A stretch of 64,000 bases of DNA, taken from Paraburkholderia sp. Tr-20389 (GTDB taxonomy: Bacteria > Pseudomonadota > Gammaproteobacteria > Burkholderiales > Burkholderiaceae). A model generated the notes under the pieces. That model saw nothing but the letters and a program-made list of their open reading frames with translations. It was not told the origin of the DNA and made no database searches. Below, piece after piece: positions 9,153 to 18,408 of the stretch (position 1 is its first letter; each line of letters starts with the position of its first letter). The position numbers and the translations under genes were made by a program. The stretch covers positions 62,001-126,000 of the forward strand of contig NZ_JAAGPD010000029.1 of assembly GCF_017104565.1 (NCBI RefSeq). Direction: 5' to 3'.

Positions 9153-10690
9153 ATGCGAGTGAATGGTCCTTTCGAACGCCCGCGTTGGCGATACTGCTTA
9201 GCCTGGCGCTGAGCGGCTGCCTGGTAGGCCCGAACTTCGAACGTCCGGCGGCATCGACGCCCGACGTCTTCGATCGAACGCAAACGGCACAGGCACCGAG
9301 CAAGCCTGTCGAAGCCGGGTTCAATCCGGACTGGTGGGAACTCTTCAACGATCCCACGCTGAATGCGCTGGAAAATCAGCTCGCGGATGCGAATCTCGAT
9401 GTGGCCGCGGCCTCGGCGCGCCTGCGCCAAAGCCGCGCCGATCAGCGCGTGGCAGGTGCCGCGGAATATCCGACGTTGACGGGCGCGGCATCGTATAACC
9501 GCGAGCGCGGCAGCGAGAACGGCATCCTTTCCTTGCTCGGCGTCACGCCGACAGGCACGCAATCGCAATCGGCATCGGGCAGCGCGCCACTCGGCGTGTC
9601 GGCGATGCCGGGCTCGAAGGGCTCGCCTGCCTACGATCTGTATCAGTTCGGCTTCGACGCTTCGTGGGAAATCGACATCTGGGGCCGCGTTCGACGCAGC
9701 GTAGAAGCCGCGTCCGCGATGACGGACGCATCCTGGGAGGAGCGAAACGCGGTGCTGTTGTCCGTGCGTGCCGAACTCGCGCGCGACTACATCCAGTTGC
9801 GCGACACGCAGGCTCTGCTGCAGATCGCTCAACAAAACCTGGAGATCGCTCGCGACGCAACCAGACTCACGCAAACGCGGGTGCGCGAAGGCGTGACGAC
9901 CGATCTCGACGTAGCCAATGCGGCCGCTCAGGTGGCAACGATCGAAAGTCTGATTCCGACACTCGAATCGCGTAGAGAGACCACCATCAATGCGATTGGC
10001 GTATTGCTCGCGAAGGAGCCCGGTGCGCTAACGCAGATGCTCGCCGACCCGCGCGATGTTCCTCGCCTCCCTGAGCAGGTACCGATTGGCTTTCCATCGG
10101 AACTGGCGGAACGCAGGCCCGACATCCGCAAGGCAGAAGCGCAGTTGCATGCGGCCACGGCAGCTATCGGCATGGCGAAAGCCGATTTTTATCCGCGCAT
10201 TTCGCTCAATGGCAGCGCGGGATTTCAGAGCCTGCAACTCTCCAGTCTCGCCGATTGGGCATCGGGTCAGTTTGTCGTGGGGCCGTCGATCACAATGCCG
10301 ATCTTCGAAGGCGGACGCCTCAAGGGAACGCTTCAATTGCGCGAAGCGCAGCAACAGGAAGCGGCCATCGTCTACAAGCGAACCGTGCTCCAGGCCTGGC
10401 GTGAAGTGGACGATGCGTTGATCGTCTATGACGCCGAGCAGCAGCGGCACAACCGGCTGGAAGCGGTTGTCGATCTGAACCTGCGGGCGCTCTCGATTGC
10501 ACGTCAGCGTTACAAGGCCGGGGCCGTCGATTTTCTCGACGTGCTCAATGTACAGAAGCAGTTGCTCGACGCCCAGAGCAATCTCGAACAAAGCAAAGCC
10601 GACGCTGCAGCCAACCTCATTACCTTGTGCAAGGTGCTGGGCGGCGGGTGGGAGTCGACGTACGCCAACACGGATGCCGTCACCCATTGA
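9149..10690 (+). CDS. NodT-family outer-membrane efflux lipoprotein (TolC-like)
   Basis: 513 residues. The signal peptide ends in a lipobox (LALSGC, Cys at about residue 24) followed by LVGPNFERP, the hallmark of RND/MFS outer-membrane factors. Two repeated outer-membrane-efflux domains contain the long coiled-coil helices (ARLRQSRADQRVAGAAEYP and AEAQLHAATAAIGMAKADFYP). It supplies the outer-membrane channel of the tripartite pump encoded by the two preceding genes. Confidence 0.93.
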   Translation: MNASEWSFRTPALAILLSLALSGCLVGPNFERPAASTPDVFDRTQTAQAPSKPVEAGFNPDWWELFNDPTLNALENQLADANLDVAAASARLRQSRADQRVAGAAEYPTLTGAASYNRERGSENGILSLLGVTPTGTQSQSASGSAPLGVSAMPGSKGSPAYDLYQFGFDASWEIDIWGRVRRSVEAASAMTDASWEERNAVLLSVRAELARDYIQLRDTQALLQIAQQNLEIARDATRLTQTRVREGVTTDLDVANAAAQVATIESLIPTLESRRETTINAIGVLLAKEPGALTQMLADPRDVPRLPEQVPIGFPSELAERRPDIRKAEAQLHAATAAIGMAKADFYPRISLNGSAGFQSLQLSSLADWASGQFVVGPSITMPIFEGGRLKGTLQLREAQQQEAAIVYKRTVLQAWREVDDALIVYDAEQQRHNRLEAVVDLNLRALSIARQRYKAGAVDFLDVLNVQKQLLDAQSNLEQSKADAAANLITLCKVLGGGWESTYANTDAVTH

Positions 10691-10774
10691 CGCAATGGTC
10701 ATCGCGCATCCTCGTATCCGTTTTTTTGAACGCCGTGGAAAAGGTTCTGCGGCACCTCGTTTGTGGAGATCGGC

Positions 10775-11035
10775 ATGAAATCTATTGTTCGCACCCTTGT
10801 CATCGTGGCAGCTTTCGCCGCACCCGTCCTTTCGCACGCGCAGCAGAGCAATCCTGTCGCTCAGCCGCAGCAGAGCGACGTCCAGACCTCGGGTTACGGC
10901 GGTACCGCGAGCGGAAAAGATCAGACAGGTTCGCAGAAGGGAACCGGTCTGTTGCATCGTCGCGGCGACAGCACGCGCGGCGACAATTGCGCAGGCCCTA
11001 TCAGCTACTGCAGCATTTTCTTCGGCGGCAGCTAG
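10775..11035 (+). CDS. Small secreted hypothetical protein
   Basis: 86 residues: a signal peptide (MKSIVRTLVIVAAFAAPVLSHA) and then a short polar, Gln/Ser/Gly-rich mature part ending in CAGPISYCSIFFGGS with two Cys. GGAG sits 6 bases before the ATG. The N-terminus resembles the many small Burkholderia periplasmic DUF4148-type proteins, but the body does not match that family well. The function is unknown. Confidence 0.65.
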   Translation: MKSIVRTLVIVAAFAAPVLSHAQQSNPVAQPQQSDVQTSGYGGTASGKDQTGSQKGTGLLHRRGDSTRGDNCAGPISYCSIFFGGS

Positions 11036-11050
11036 TCGTGTATTGACCCA

Positions 11051-11069
11051 GGGCGCGGCTATCGCGCCC
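11051..11069 (+). terminator. GC-rich hairpin after the small secreted protein gene
   Basis: GGGCGCG-GCTAT-CGCGCCC forms a perfect 7-bp stem with a 5-base loop, 15 bases after the stop codon. No T-run follows, so this is a probable rather than certain terminator. Confidence 0.5.
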
Positions 11070-11186
11070 AATGCGGTAGCATGAAGAGGCGCCGGCGTGA
11101 TCGTCGATACTCTTTGCGCACAGAATTCGCGCAAGCCGATTGCGACCACAGCCGGCCTTCCCCCACTGCCTTGCATGGAGCGAAGG

Positions 11187-12470
11187 ATGCCCTACCGCAA
11201 CTACCACAAGCGCAAGATCGCAGGCCGGGACCTGCACCCTGAAACCCAGATGATGTCCTATGGCTACGATCCGTTCCTGTCGGAGGGATCGGTCAAGACT
11301 CCCGTCTTTTTGACCTCGACGTTCGCGTTTCGCACAGCCGAAGACGGCGCTGAGTTCTTCGATAGGGTGTCGGGCCGCAAGCCTCTGCCCGAAGGCGAAA
11401 GCGCGGGCCTCGTGTATAGCCGCTTCAATCATCCGAATCTGGAGATCGTCGAAGATCGGCTTGCGCTGCTCGACGACTCGGAAGCGGCCGTCGTGACTTC
11501 GAGCGGAATGGCCGCCATAGCGGCGATTCTGCTGACCTTCTTACGGCCCGGCGACTGCGTGGTTCAATCGGCGCCGCTTTACGGCGGAACCGAAACGCTG
11601 ATTTCGAAGTTCTTGCCAGAATGGGGCATCGCTGCACAGGTGATCGAAGACGGTCTGTCGATCGACGCGATTCGCGATGCACTCGAAGCCGCTGCGCAAC
11701 GAGGCAAGGTGCGCATGTGTTATGTCGAGACGCCCGCCAACCCCACCAATGCACTATTCGATCTTGAAGGCCTGCGGCAGGAGATCGATGCGTTCGAAAC
11801 ACGTCATGGATACCGGCCGCTTTCCGTGTGCGACAACACGTTGCTCGGCCCGCTGTTTCAGACGCCGGTGCATCAGGGCATCGACCTGAGCGTGTATTCG
11901 CTCACGAAGTACATCGGCGGACACAGCGATCTCGTCGCGGGCGGCGTCACGGGCAGCAAAGAACTGATCACCAGGGTGCGTGCGATTCGAAGCACGCTCG
12001 GCTCGCAACTCGATCCTCATTCTTGCTGGATGATCACGCGCTCGATGGAGACGCTCGTGCTGCGCATGGAACACGCCGCGCGCAGCGGTAGCGCGGTCGC
12101 GCGCTGGCTCGCGAGCAATCCGTTCAAGCCCGTGAAGGTGCTGCACCCGGAACTGATCGACGACCCCGCCTATCAGACGGTGTATCGGCGGCAATGCAGC
12201 GGTCCCGGTTCGACATTCGCTTTCGTGCTCGACGGCGGCCGCGAGCAGGCCTTCCGGTTCATCGATGGGTTGACACTCTTCAGGTCGGCCGTGAGCTTAG
12301 GCGGTACGGAATCGCTGATCTGCCATCCAGCCTCGACGACGCATTCAGGTGTGCCCGCTGAAGCCCGGCTTGCCGCAGGCGTTTCAGAAGGCCTGATACG
12401 CGTGTCGGTCGGGCTGGAACATCCCGACGATCTCATTGCCGACCTGTCGAATGCGCTCGAACACTGCTAA
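11187..12470 (+). CDS. Cystathionine gamma-synthase/methionine gamma-lyase family PLP enzyme
   Basis: 427 residues of fold-type I PLP enzyme. Visible features are the SSGMAAIAAILLTFLRPGD cofactor loop, the PLP phosphate/ring region (PANPTNALFD...CDNTLLGPLFQTPVHQGID) and the Schiff-base lysine in SLTKYIGGHSD. The C-terminal domain ends VSVGLEHPDDLIADL. Enzymes of the family catalyse gamma-elimination or gamma-replacement on sulfur amino acids; this subgroup is usually annotated only as a cystathionine gamma-synthase family protein. I chose the ATG with GGAG six bases upstream over earlier in-frame starts. Confidence 0.88.
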   Translation: MPYRNYHKRKIAGRDLHPETQMMSYGYDPFLSEGSVKTPVFLTSTFAFRTAEDGAEFFDRVSGRKPLPEGESAGLVYSRFNHPNLEIVEDRLALLDDSEAAVVTSSGMAAIAAILLTFLRPGDCVVQSAPLYGGTETLISKFLPEWGIAAQVIEDGLSIDAIRDALEAAAQRGKVRMCYVETPANPTNALFDLEGLRQEIDAFETRHGYRPLSVCDNTLLGPLFQTPVHQGIDLSVYSLTKYIGGHSDLVAGGVTGSKELITRVRAIRSTLGSQLDPHSCWMITRSMETLVLRMEHAARSGSAVARWLASNPFKPVKVLHPELIDDPAYQTVYRRQCSGPGSTFAFVLDGGREQAFRFIDGLTLFRSAVSLGGTESLICHPASTTHSGVPAEARLAAGVSEGLIRVSVGLEHPDDLIADLSNALEHC

Positions 12471-12506
12471 CGCAGCGAACAAACGCATGCGCATTCGCGT
12501 CGCACG

Positions 12507-12716
12507 TCAGAACGTCGTGCGCATGCCGACCATCGCGCGCAACGGCGAAATGCGCGGCAGAGGCTGCCCGGTGTCCATGTTGCGCGCATGCGTGCAATCG
12601 CCGGTCGGCAAAACGTCGACCTGATGTGAGCCTTTCTCGAACACGGATTCGGTCGCCGTCCATCCCGCGAATGACGCCCGTAGTTGGGAACGCGCGATCG
12701 ACGCTTGCTCTGACAA
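12507..12716 (-). pseudogene. Possible remnant of an outer-membrane beta-barrel gene (C-terminal fragment)
   Basis: A 69-codon open frame whose end reads MDTGQPLPRISPLRAMVGMRTTF. The phrase with LPRISPLR resembles a strand of TonB-dependent receptors, and the terminal Phe is typical of outer-membrane barrels (BAM signal). No matching upstream coding sequence is present, so if real it is a truncated relic. This is pattern recognition only; the rest of the 570-base gap (12471-13041) holds no gene I can support. Confidence 0.3.
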
Positions 12717-13041
12717 CCTTCCCAGCCCTAATGTGAATAAAATGATAAAAACGTAACATTAACGGCGCGAACGGCAATGCTGCGTAATCGATCGAAACAT
12801 CGGGTCTGGTCGAAACCGATGCAAGCCGCTAAAGCAGCGTCGATGAAATGCCGTTATCGCCGGTAGAGACGTCGCCTTCGACTCGACCCACCGCGTCAGG
12901 CGCAACGTTTTATTTCAAAGGATCAAGTCGGCGACAACCCGTCATACTTTCACCTTTTGCCACGGACAGCCCTCGCCCCAAGCACTCAAACGGCGCAGGT
13001 GCGTGGCGCAATGCGCGGGTCTATCTGGAGCCCACTTTGCA

Positions 13042-15357
13042 ATGAGTTCGACCCCGGTCATTCCGTTCGCCCAAAACAAGGCGAACCCCGGCGCGTTCGT
13101 CGGCGCCGCACCCGCGTTTCGTCAACTGGTCCGTCTGATCGACCGCGTCGCGCCCACCGATCACGCATTGCTCATCTTCGGCCCGACCGGTTCGGGCAAG
13201 GAACTCGTCGCGCGCCGCGTGCACATGCGCAGCCTGCGTCATGACCAGCCGTTCGTCGACGTCAACTGCGGCGCGATTCCCGAGCATCTCGTCGAAGCCG
13301 AACTGTTCGGCCATGTGAAAGGCGCCTTCACGGGCGCCGCGGAAAATCGCCAGGGACTTTTCCAGCAGGTCGGCAAAGGCACGCTGCTGCTCGACGAAAT
13401 CGGCGAACTGCCGCTCGCATTGCAGCCGAAGCTGTTGCGCGTGCTTGAAACGCGTACCTTCCGTCCGATCGGTTCGTCGACCAATCTGCGTTTCGAAGGA
13501 CGCGTCGTCGCCTCGACGCACCGAGACCTGCGCGAGCTGTCGCGCGAAGGACGTTTCCGCGAAGACCTGTTCTATCGGCTCGCAGTCTTCGTGCTGGCCG
13601 TACCCGGACTCGAACAGCGCGTCGAAGACATCCCCGCGCTCGTCACGCATTTCGCTTCGCAGCAGCCGCGCAGTCTGGAGTTTTCGCCAGCCGCCGTCCG
13701 GCGGCTCAGCCAGCACGCGTGGCCCGGACACATCCGGCAGTTGCGCAACCTGATCAGCCAGCTGAGCGTGCTGGCCGAAAACACGCTGATCGACGTCGAC
13801 ACGCTGGAGCCGTTCCTCGCCAACGAAGCGGCCGGTCCCGTGTCGCGCGCGAGCCTCGCGGACATGCTGCTGCAACTCGACGGCCGCGACAAACTCGCTG
13901 CCGCCGAAGATCTGCTGATCGACCGCGCGCTCGAACGCACGTCGGGCAACAAGAGCGCGGCCGCCGCGCTGCTCGGCGTCGGCCGCAAGACGATCGAGCG
14001 GCGCCTGAAGTCGCGCGAAGAACATCATCGCGAGGCCCACAAGTGTCTCGAACATGCGACCGCGCTGGTCGCCGAGTCGCGTTTCGCGGAAGCCATTCCT
14101 CCGTTGCGCCGCTGCCTCGACGTCTTGCAGGCGAACAACGAACAGGATTCGGTGCGCCGTCTGCAGTTCGACGCCTACCGGCTGCTCGGCATGAGTTTGC
14201 GCAGCGTGCACGGCTGGCTCTATGCCGAAGCGACCGCCTGCTACGCGGCTGCCCTGGCGATCGGCGAAGGCATCTGCGAGCCTACGGAGATTGCCGCGAT
14301 CCAGTTCGGCGTCTGGACGACGCAACTGACGACGCTGCAACTCAAGCAGGCGCGCGCCACCGCGCAAGACATGCTGCAACGCGCGCAGAACAGCGGCGAC
14401 CGCGTGTCGCTCGACGAGGCCCACGTCGCGATGACCAACACGCTGTTCTGGCTCGGCGACAGCGAAGAAGCGCTGGCCTGCCTCGCGCGCGGCAATCTGC
14501 TCGGCGTCGGACGCCATGACACGCGCACCGGCTCGCAAGGCATCGACCTCGCCAGCCTTGCGTTGACATTCGAAGGACTCGCCGCGTATCAGATCGGCGG
14601 ATTCGCGCAGGCGCGGCAGGCGATGGAAATGCTGATCGCGCGCTCATCGGAGCCGGGCCCGCACGCGTTCGCGCATGCGGTCAATCTGCAAGGCGCCTCG
14701 TGGCTCGCCACCCTGTTCGACGACGAGCGCCTCGGGCGTCTCGCGAGCGAACTCGAAACCGTGTCGATCGCGAACGGCTTCGCGTTTTACCGGGGCGTCG
14801 GACAGATCTTCCGCGCCGCGCATCTCAGCTCGCAGGGCCACTCCGACGAAGCGGAAACGATCATGCTCGACGGCTACGACAATCATGTCGTCTGTAACGG
14901 CGGCGCGCTGTTCTATTCGTGCATGGCGTGGCAGCACGGGGAATTGCTGCTGCGCGCCGGCCGCGCGCAGCACTGCGAAGCGATGCTCGCCTCGGCCGTC
15001 GATGAAACGCTCGCACGTCAGGAGCGCGTGTATCTCGGCGAACTGCTGGTCACGCGGGCGCGCGCGCAATGGGCGCTCGGCGATCTGACGGCTGCCGAAC
15101 AGGGACTGCGCGCCGCGCTGTCGACGGCGCTCGCGTTCGGCTCGGTGCCGGCGCGAGTGGATGCGGCGCGCTATCTCGCCACTTTGCTCCGATCGACCGG
15201 CCGCCACGCCGAAGCGATCGACACGCTCGAGCGCGGACTGCGTGCGCTGCCAGCGGACCCGACCACCCGGATCGCCAGCGCGGCGGCTTTGCTCGCTGAA
15301 CTCCGGCAAGAGGTTTCTCTCGACAACGACAACGAAGGAATCGCACATGGCCTATGA
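13042..15357 (+). CDS. Sigma54-dependent transcriptional activator with C-terminal TPR region
   Basis: 771 residues with almost no N-terminal sensor (about 20 residues). The AAA+ domain follows directly: Walker A GPTGSGKE (47-54), the sigma54-contact loop GAFTGA (94-99), Walker B LLLDEIGEL, and the arginine-finger region FREDLFYRL. A FIS-type helix-turn-helix follows near 290-325 (GNKSAAAALLGVGRKTIERRL). The last ~440 residues are helical TPR-like repeats, presumably the sensory or partner-binding part. This order (AAA-HTH-TPR) differs from the usual sensor-AAA-HTH. It overlaps the DUF917 gene by 11 bases. A consensus sigma54 promoter at 17555 is the obvious candidate target. Confidence 0.9.
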   Translation: MSSTPVIPFAQNKANPGAFVGAAPAFRQLVRLIDRVAPTDHALLIFGPTGSGKELVARRVHMRSLRHDQPFVDVNCGAIPEHLVEAELFGHVKGAFTGAAENRQGLFQQVGKGTLLLDEIGELPLALQPKLLRVLETRTFRPIGSSTNLRFEGRVVASTHRDLRELSREGRFREDLFYRLAVFVLAVPGLEQRVEDIPALVTHFASQQPRSLEFSPAAVRRLSQHAWPGHIRQLRNLISQLSVLAENTLIDVDTLEPFLANEAAGPVSRASLADMLLQLDGRDKLAAAEDLLIDRALERTSGNKSAAAALLGVGRKTIERRLKSREEHHREAHKCLEHATALVAESRFAEAIPPLRRCLDVLQANNEQDSVRRLQFDAYRLLGMSLRSVHGWLYAEATACYAAALAIGEGICEPTEIAAIQFGVWTTQLTTLQLKQARATAQDMLQRAQNSGDRVSLDEAHVAMTNTLFWLGDSEEALACLARGNLLGVGRHDTRTGSQGIDLASLALTFEGLAAYQIGGFAQARQAMEMLIARSSEPGPHAFAHAVNLQGASWLATLFDDERLGRLASELETVSIANGFAFYRGVGQIFRAAHLSSQGHSDEAETIMLDGYDNHVVCNGGALFYSCMAWQHGELLLRAGRAQHCEAMLASAVDETLARQERVYLGELLVTRARAQWALGDLTAAEQGLRAALSTALAFGSVPARVDAARYLATLLRSTGRHAEAIDTLERGLRALPADPTTRIASAAALLAELRQEVSLDNDNEGIAHGL

Positions 15358-16564
15358 GATACGCCAGGAAGATCTGGAACCGCTGCTGCTGGGCGGAGCG
15401 TTTTTTGGCAGCGGAGGCGGCGGCACGATCGAATCGGCGCGGCATCTGGCTGCGCATTTCGTCGCCGGCGACTACTACCCGACCGACACGGTGAAAGTCG
15501 TGTCCGTCGACGAAGCGACGGAAGGCGCAGCCGTCATGGTCGCGTATCTCGGCGCGCCGGAAGCGATCAACACCGCCACCTATCCGATCGGACCCGTGAC
15601 GGCCGTGCAGAACGTGGTCGCGCGGCTCGCGTCGCAATCCACGAAGCTGGCGTATGTGATGCCGCCCGAAAGCGGCGCGCTCGGCTTCACGGTGGCGGCG
15701 CTCGTCGCGGCGAAGCTCGGCCTCGCCGTGATCGACGCGGACGGCGCCGGACGCGCCGTGCCCTCGCTGCCGATGCTCACCTTCGCCGCCGCCGAAATCG
15801 ATCCACGTCCGGCGTTTCTCGTGAGTCAGGGCGGCCTGAGCGTCGAACTCGACGTCACGCCGCGCAGCGGCAGCAACGGCGGCCCGACGCATCAGCGCGA
15901 CGTGTCGGCGATCGTCGAGCAGATGATGCGGCCCGTCGTCGCCGATCCGGAATTCGGCCAGTTCGGCGGCCTTGCGATGTGGGTGATGACGCCCGCCGAC
16001 ATCGGCCGCGCCACGCCGATCCGGGGCACGCTGACGCGCGCGCTGGAACTCGGCCGCGCCGTGCAGAACGGCCAGCTGGGCAGCGTGCCGGACATGACCC
16101 GTTATCTGAAGGAGCACTGCGGGCTCGCCGCGCGCGCGATCTCGGAACCCGGCGAGCTGGTTTCGGCGGAAGTGGATACGGCAGGCGGCTTCGATGTCGG
16201 CAAGATCCGCATTCAGTCCGGGGCGCACACCTACACGGTGATCTATCAGAACGAGTCGCTGCTCGTCTGGGACAGCAAGCGTGCACATCCCGTCGTGCTG
16301 GCGCCCGACAGCATCGCGTACTACGTCGGCGGCGAAGGCCAGTCGATCTTCACCAACGGCGACCTCGTGCAGAGCGACGGCTCGCTGAATCCTGCCATCG
16401 GCAAGCGCCCCGTCACGCTGATCGCGTGGCGCGCCGAAGCCGAGATCAGCAAGCCGGGGCTGAATCTCGACAGCTTCGTGCAGTTGCTGAACTCGCTCGG
16501 CTATCTCGGACCGTACGTGCCGCTCGACAAGCTCGCATCCATTCATCAGGGAGACGCATCTTGA
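15347..16564 (+). CDS. DUF917 (S-methylthiohydantoin desulfurase-like) protein
   Basis: 405 residues matching the DUF917 family from its first residues (EDLEPLLLGGAFFGSGGGG) onward: APEAINTATYPIGPVTAVQ, the central PPESGALGF and the S-Me-THD-type C-terminus. Characterised relatives act on S-methylthiohydantoin or sit with hydantoinases; the exact reaction here is unknown. AAGGA precedes the ATG, which lies inside the end of the activator gene. The racemase-like gene follows with overlap, so the three genes form one operon. Confidence 0.85.
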   Translation: MAYEIRQEDLEPLLLGGAFFGSGGGGTIESARHLAAHFVAGDYYPTDTVKVVSVDEATEGAAVMVAYLGAPEAINTATYPIGPVTAVQNVVARLASQSTKLAYVMPPESGALGFTVAALVAAKLGLAVIDADGAGRAVPSLPMLTFAAAEIDPRPAFLVSQGGLSVELDVTPRSGSNGGPTHQRDVSAIVEQMMRPVVADPEFGQFGGLAMWVMTPADIGRATPIRGTLTRALELGRAVQNGQLGSVPDMTRYLKEHCGLAARAISEPGELVSAEVDTAGGFDVGKIRIQSGAHTYTVIYQNESLLVWDSKRAHPVVLAPDSIAYYVGGEGQSIFTNGDLVQSDGSLNPAIGKRPVTLIAWRAEAEISKPGLNLDSFVQLLNSLGYLGPYVPLDKLASIHQGDAS

Positions 16565-17286
16565 CCGCGCCGATTCGCATCTGTGTGCTGGTGCCCGTCG
16601 CCACGTCGCAATACAACGACCGCATCCTGAAGGCAATCACGCCCGTCGTGCCGCCCGACGTGCAGGTCGAGATCCGCAACATCACGAGCGGGCATCCCGA
16701 TATCGAGAACCGCACGAACTGGCTGCAGAACGGCATGCCCGTGGTCGAACTGGCGCAGTCGATCGCCAACGACGGCTTCGACGGCATCTGGCTGACCGAC
16801 TTCGACATGTGCGGCGTCGAGGCCGCGCGCGAGGTGATCGACATCCCGATCATCGGCGGCTTTCCCGCTTCGGCGTTCGCGGCCCTGATGCTCAGCCAGC
16901 GCTTCTCGATCGTCACGATCCTGCAGAGCACGCTCGCGATGCAGCGCGCTCATCCGCAAACCTACGGCATTCAGGACACGTTCGCGTCGATCCGCGCGAT
17001 CGATTGCCCGGTCGCACAACTCGACAACATCGACGTGGTCGTCGTCCGCACGTTCGAGGCCGCGATGAAGGCGATCAAGGACGACGGCGCGCAGGCGATC
17101 CTGCTCGGCTGCACGGGTTTCGTCGACGTCGCGAGCCGCGTGTCCACGCTGCTCGGCGAGGCGCTAGGCAGCTATGTGCCCGTGATCGATCCGAACCAGG
17201 CAGGCTTCAGCTTCCTGGTGTCGCTGGTGCGCATGCGCGTGCGGCCCAGCCGGCTGACGTACAGCAAGGTCAGTCTGCAGTCGTAG
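16561..17286 (+). CDS. Aspartate/glutamate (hydantoin) racemase-family protein
   Basis: 241 residues starting at TTG, overlapping the preceding stop (TTGA); GGGAG is 9 bases upstream. The two catalytic cysteines of the racemase family are present (FDMCGVEA, Cys84; LLGCTGF, Cys184), as is the N-terminal VLVPVATSQYNDRI strand. With DUF917 next to it, a role in racemising a hydantoin-like or amino-acid-derived substrate is a reasonable inference. A hairpin follows the gene. Confidence 0.85.
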   Translation: MTAPIRICVLVPVATSQYNDRILKAITPVVPPDVQVEIRNITSGHPDIENRTNWLQNGMPVVELAQSIANDGFDGIWLTDFDMCGVEAAREVIDIPIIGGFPASAFAALMLSQRFSIVTILQSTLAMQRAHPQTYGIQDTFASIRAIDCPVAQLDNIDVVVVRTFEAAMKAIKDDGAQAILLGCTGFVDVASRVSTLLGEALGSYVPVIDPNQAGFSFLVSLVRMRVRPSRLTYSKVSLQS

Positions 17287-17314
17287 GCAGCGCCCTGCTG
17301 CTTCTACGCTTGAT

Positions 17315-17341
17315 CCGGCGCGGCGTCCCATGCCGCGCCGG
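17315..17341 (+). terminator. Strong hairpin after the racemase gene
   Basis: CCGGCGCGGC and GCCGCGCCGG form a perfect 10-bp stem with a 7-base loop (GTCCCAT), 28 bases after the stop codon. CTTTGCCTCTT follows. It probably ends the activator-DUF917-racemase transcript. Confidence 0.65.
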
Positions 17342-17554
17342 CTTTGCCTCTTCGCCCGCGCGCGAAAACCACCCCTCACCACACGATCCGTTCCCCTTCC
17401 CGCTCGCTTCGTAGTGGACGGATTCGACGCATCGCCACGTCCAAAACAGCCTGTTGGCCGGAACCGTCCAGCCCACCAAAATGCATTGGTCGAAATCGTC
17501 CATATCGACATTCGGCACGTCGGGGTTTTCCCGTTCCGACAAGGTTCGGCTCAA

Positions 17555-17570
17555 TGGCACGACGCTTGCT
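17555..17570 (+). promoter_or_regulatory. Consensus sigma54 (-24/-12) promoter
   Basis: TGGCACG-ACGC-TTGCT matches the RpoN consensus TGGCACG-N4-TTGCW at every defined position, with correct GG-to-GC spacing. It faces the short AraC gene that starts about 250 bases downstream. The nearby sigma54 activator (13042) is the likely partner. The 17342-17823 gap holds no gene I can support apart from this site. Confidence 0.75.
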
Positions 17571-17823
17571 GAGTGGGTTCGGTTGATTTCCAGCTGCTGA
17601 TACCGATTGAGAGAGGGCCGTGGTGCTGTTGCTGTGGTTGTTGCCGTAGACGTCGATGTCGATACGTGGCGACCGATTGCTTCCAGAGAGAAGAGCGTCG
17701 CTTTACCCGAAACGGCGGTGATCGTCCGGCCTTGCGCCAGGCGAACCGCCTCGTGACCCGGCTGCCGCTGCCCATTCTCCGAGGAAAGGCAGTGGCGGCC
17801 CGGCAAGCGAGGAGTGTGGCCGC

Positions 17824-18381
17824 ATGGCTCGAACAGTCCCCTGCCGCGCTCCCCAAAGAAGACTTCGCATGGATCATTGCGCCACTACATTTGACATCCG
17901 TTGCCTGTCGCAAGACGCGATCGATTCCGCCTGGACGCCGGCGTACGCGAGCCGGTATGTCGCGACGCCCGGCCTGAGCGGCTTCCCGGACGACACGGCG
18001 GGTTCCGAACCGCGCGCGAACATGGTCGATCAGGTGCAGCGCTACGTGCAGACACATCTGTGCGACGACGAACTCTCCCCGGAAAGCGTGCTGAGCGCGC
18101 TGCAACTGCCGCGCTCGACGCTGTACCGGCTGTTCCAGCACGAAGGCGGACTGGGCGCCTACATCCGCCACCTCAGGCTGCGCCATGCAGCCGACGACCT
18201 CGTCCGTTATCCACACGCGCTGGTGCTGGATATTGCCTTCGGGCTCGGCTTCAAGAGTGCGTCGGTGTTCACGCGCGCGTTCCGGCGAGCCTATGGGATG
18301 GCGCCGCAGGAATACCGCGCGCTCGGCGGCAAGGAAGAGGCAGCGATGCCCAGCCTCGCGCCGGCGCAGCAACCGGCTTGA
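17824..18381 (+). CDS. Short AraC-family regulator
   Basis: 185 residues, about half the usual AraC length. The DNA-binding half is complete: helix-turn-helix 1 (SPESVLSALQLPRSTLYRLFQHEGG), the linker helix LRLRHAADDLVRYP, and helix-turn-helix 2 (IAFGLGFKSASVFTRAFRRAYGMAPQEYR). The ~65-residue N-terminus has no recognisable ligand domain. GAGGAG lies 9 bases before the ATG, so the start looks genuine and the protein may be naturally short. The sigma54 promoter upstream suggests it is an output of the activator at 13042. Confidence 0.75.
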   Translation: MARTVPCRAPQRRLRMDHCATTFDIRCLSQDAIDSAWTPAYASRYVATPGLSGFPDDTAGSEPRANMVDQVQRYVQTHLCDDELSPESVLSALQLPRSTLYRLFQHEGGLGAYIRHLRLRHAADDLVRYPHALVLDIAFGLGFKSASVFTRAFRRAYGMAPQEYRALGGKEEAAMPSLAPAQQPA

Positions 18382-18408
18382 CCGCTCGCGCGCCGCTCAG
18401 CGGCCTTG

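Noticed and set aside
13026-13041. Second sigma54-like promoter (TGGAGCC-N4-TTGCA) beside the activator start
   Set aside because: Spacing is right, but the -12 element touches the start codon, so the transcript would begin inside the gene; only the GG/GC cores match well. Probably chance.
17481-17823. Decayed N-terminal domain of the short AraC gene in shifting frames
   Set aside because: Some translated pieces looked protein-like, but they coincide with the perfect sigma54 promoter, and the AraC start has a good ribosome-binding site, so a naturally short protein is more likely.
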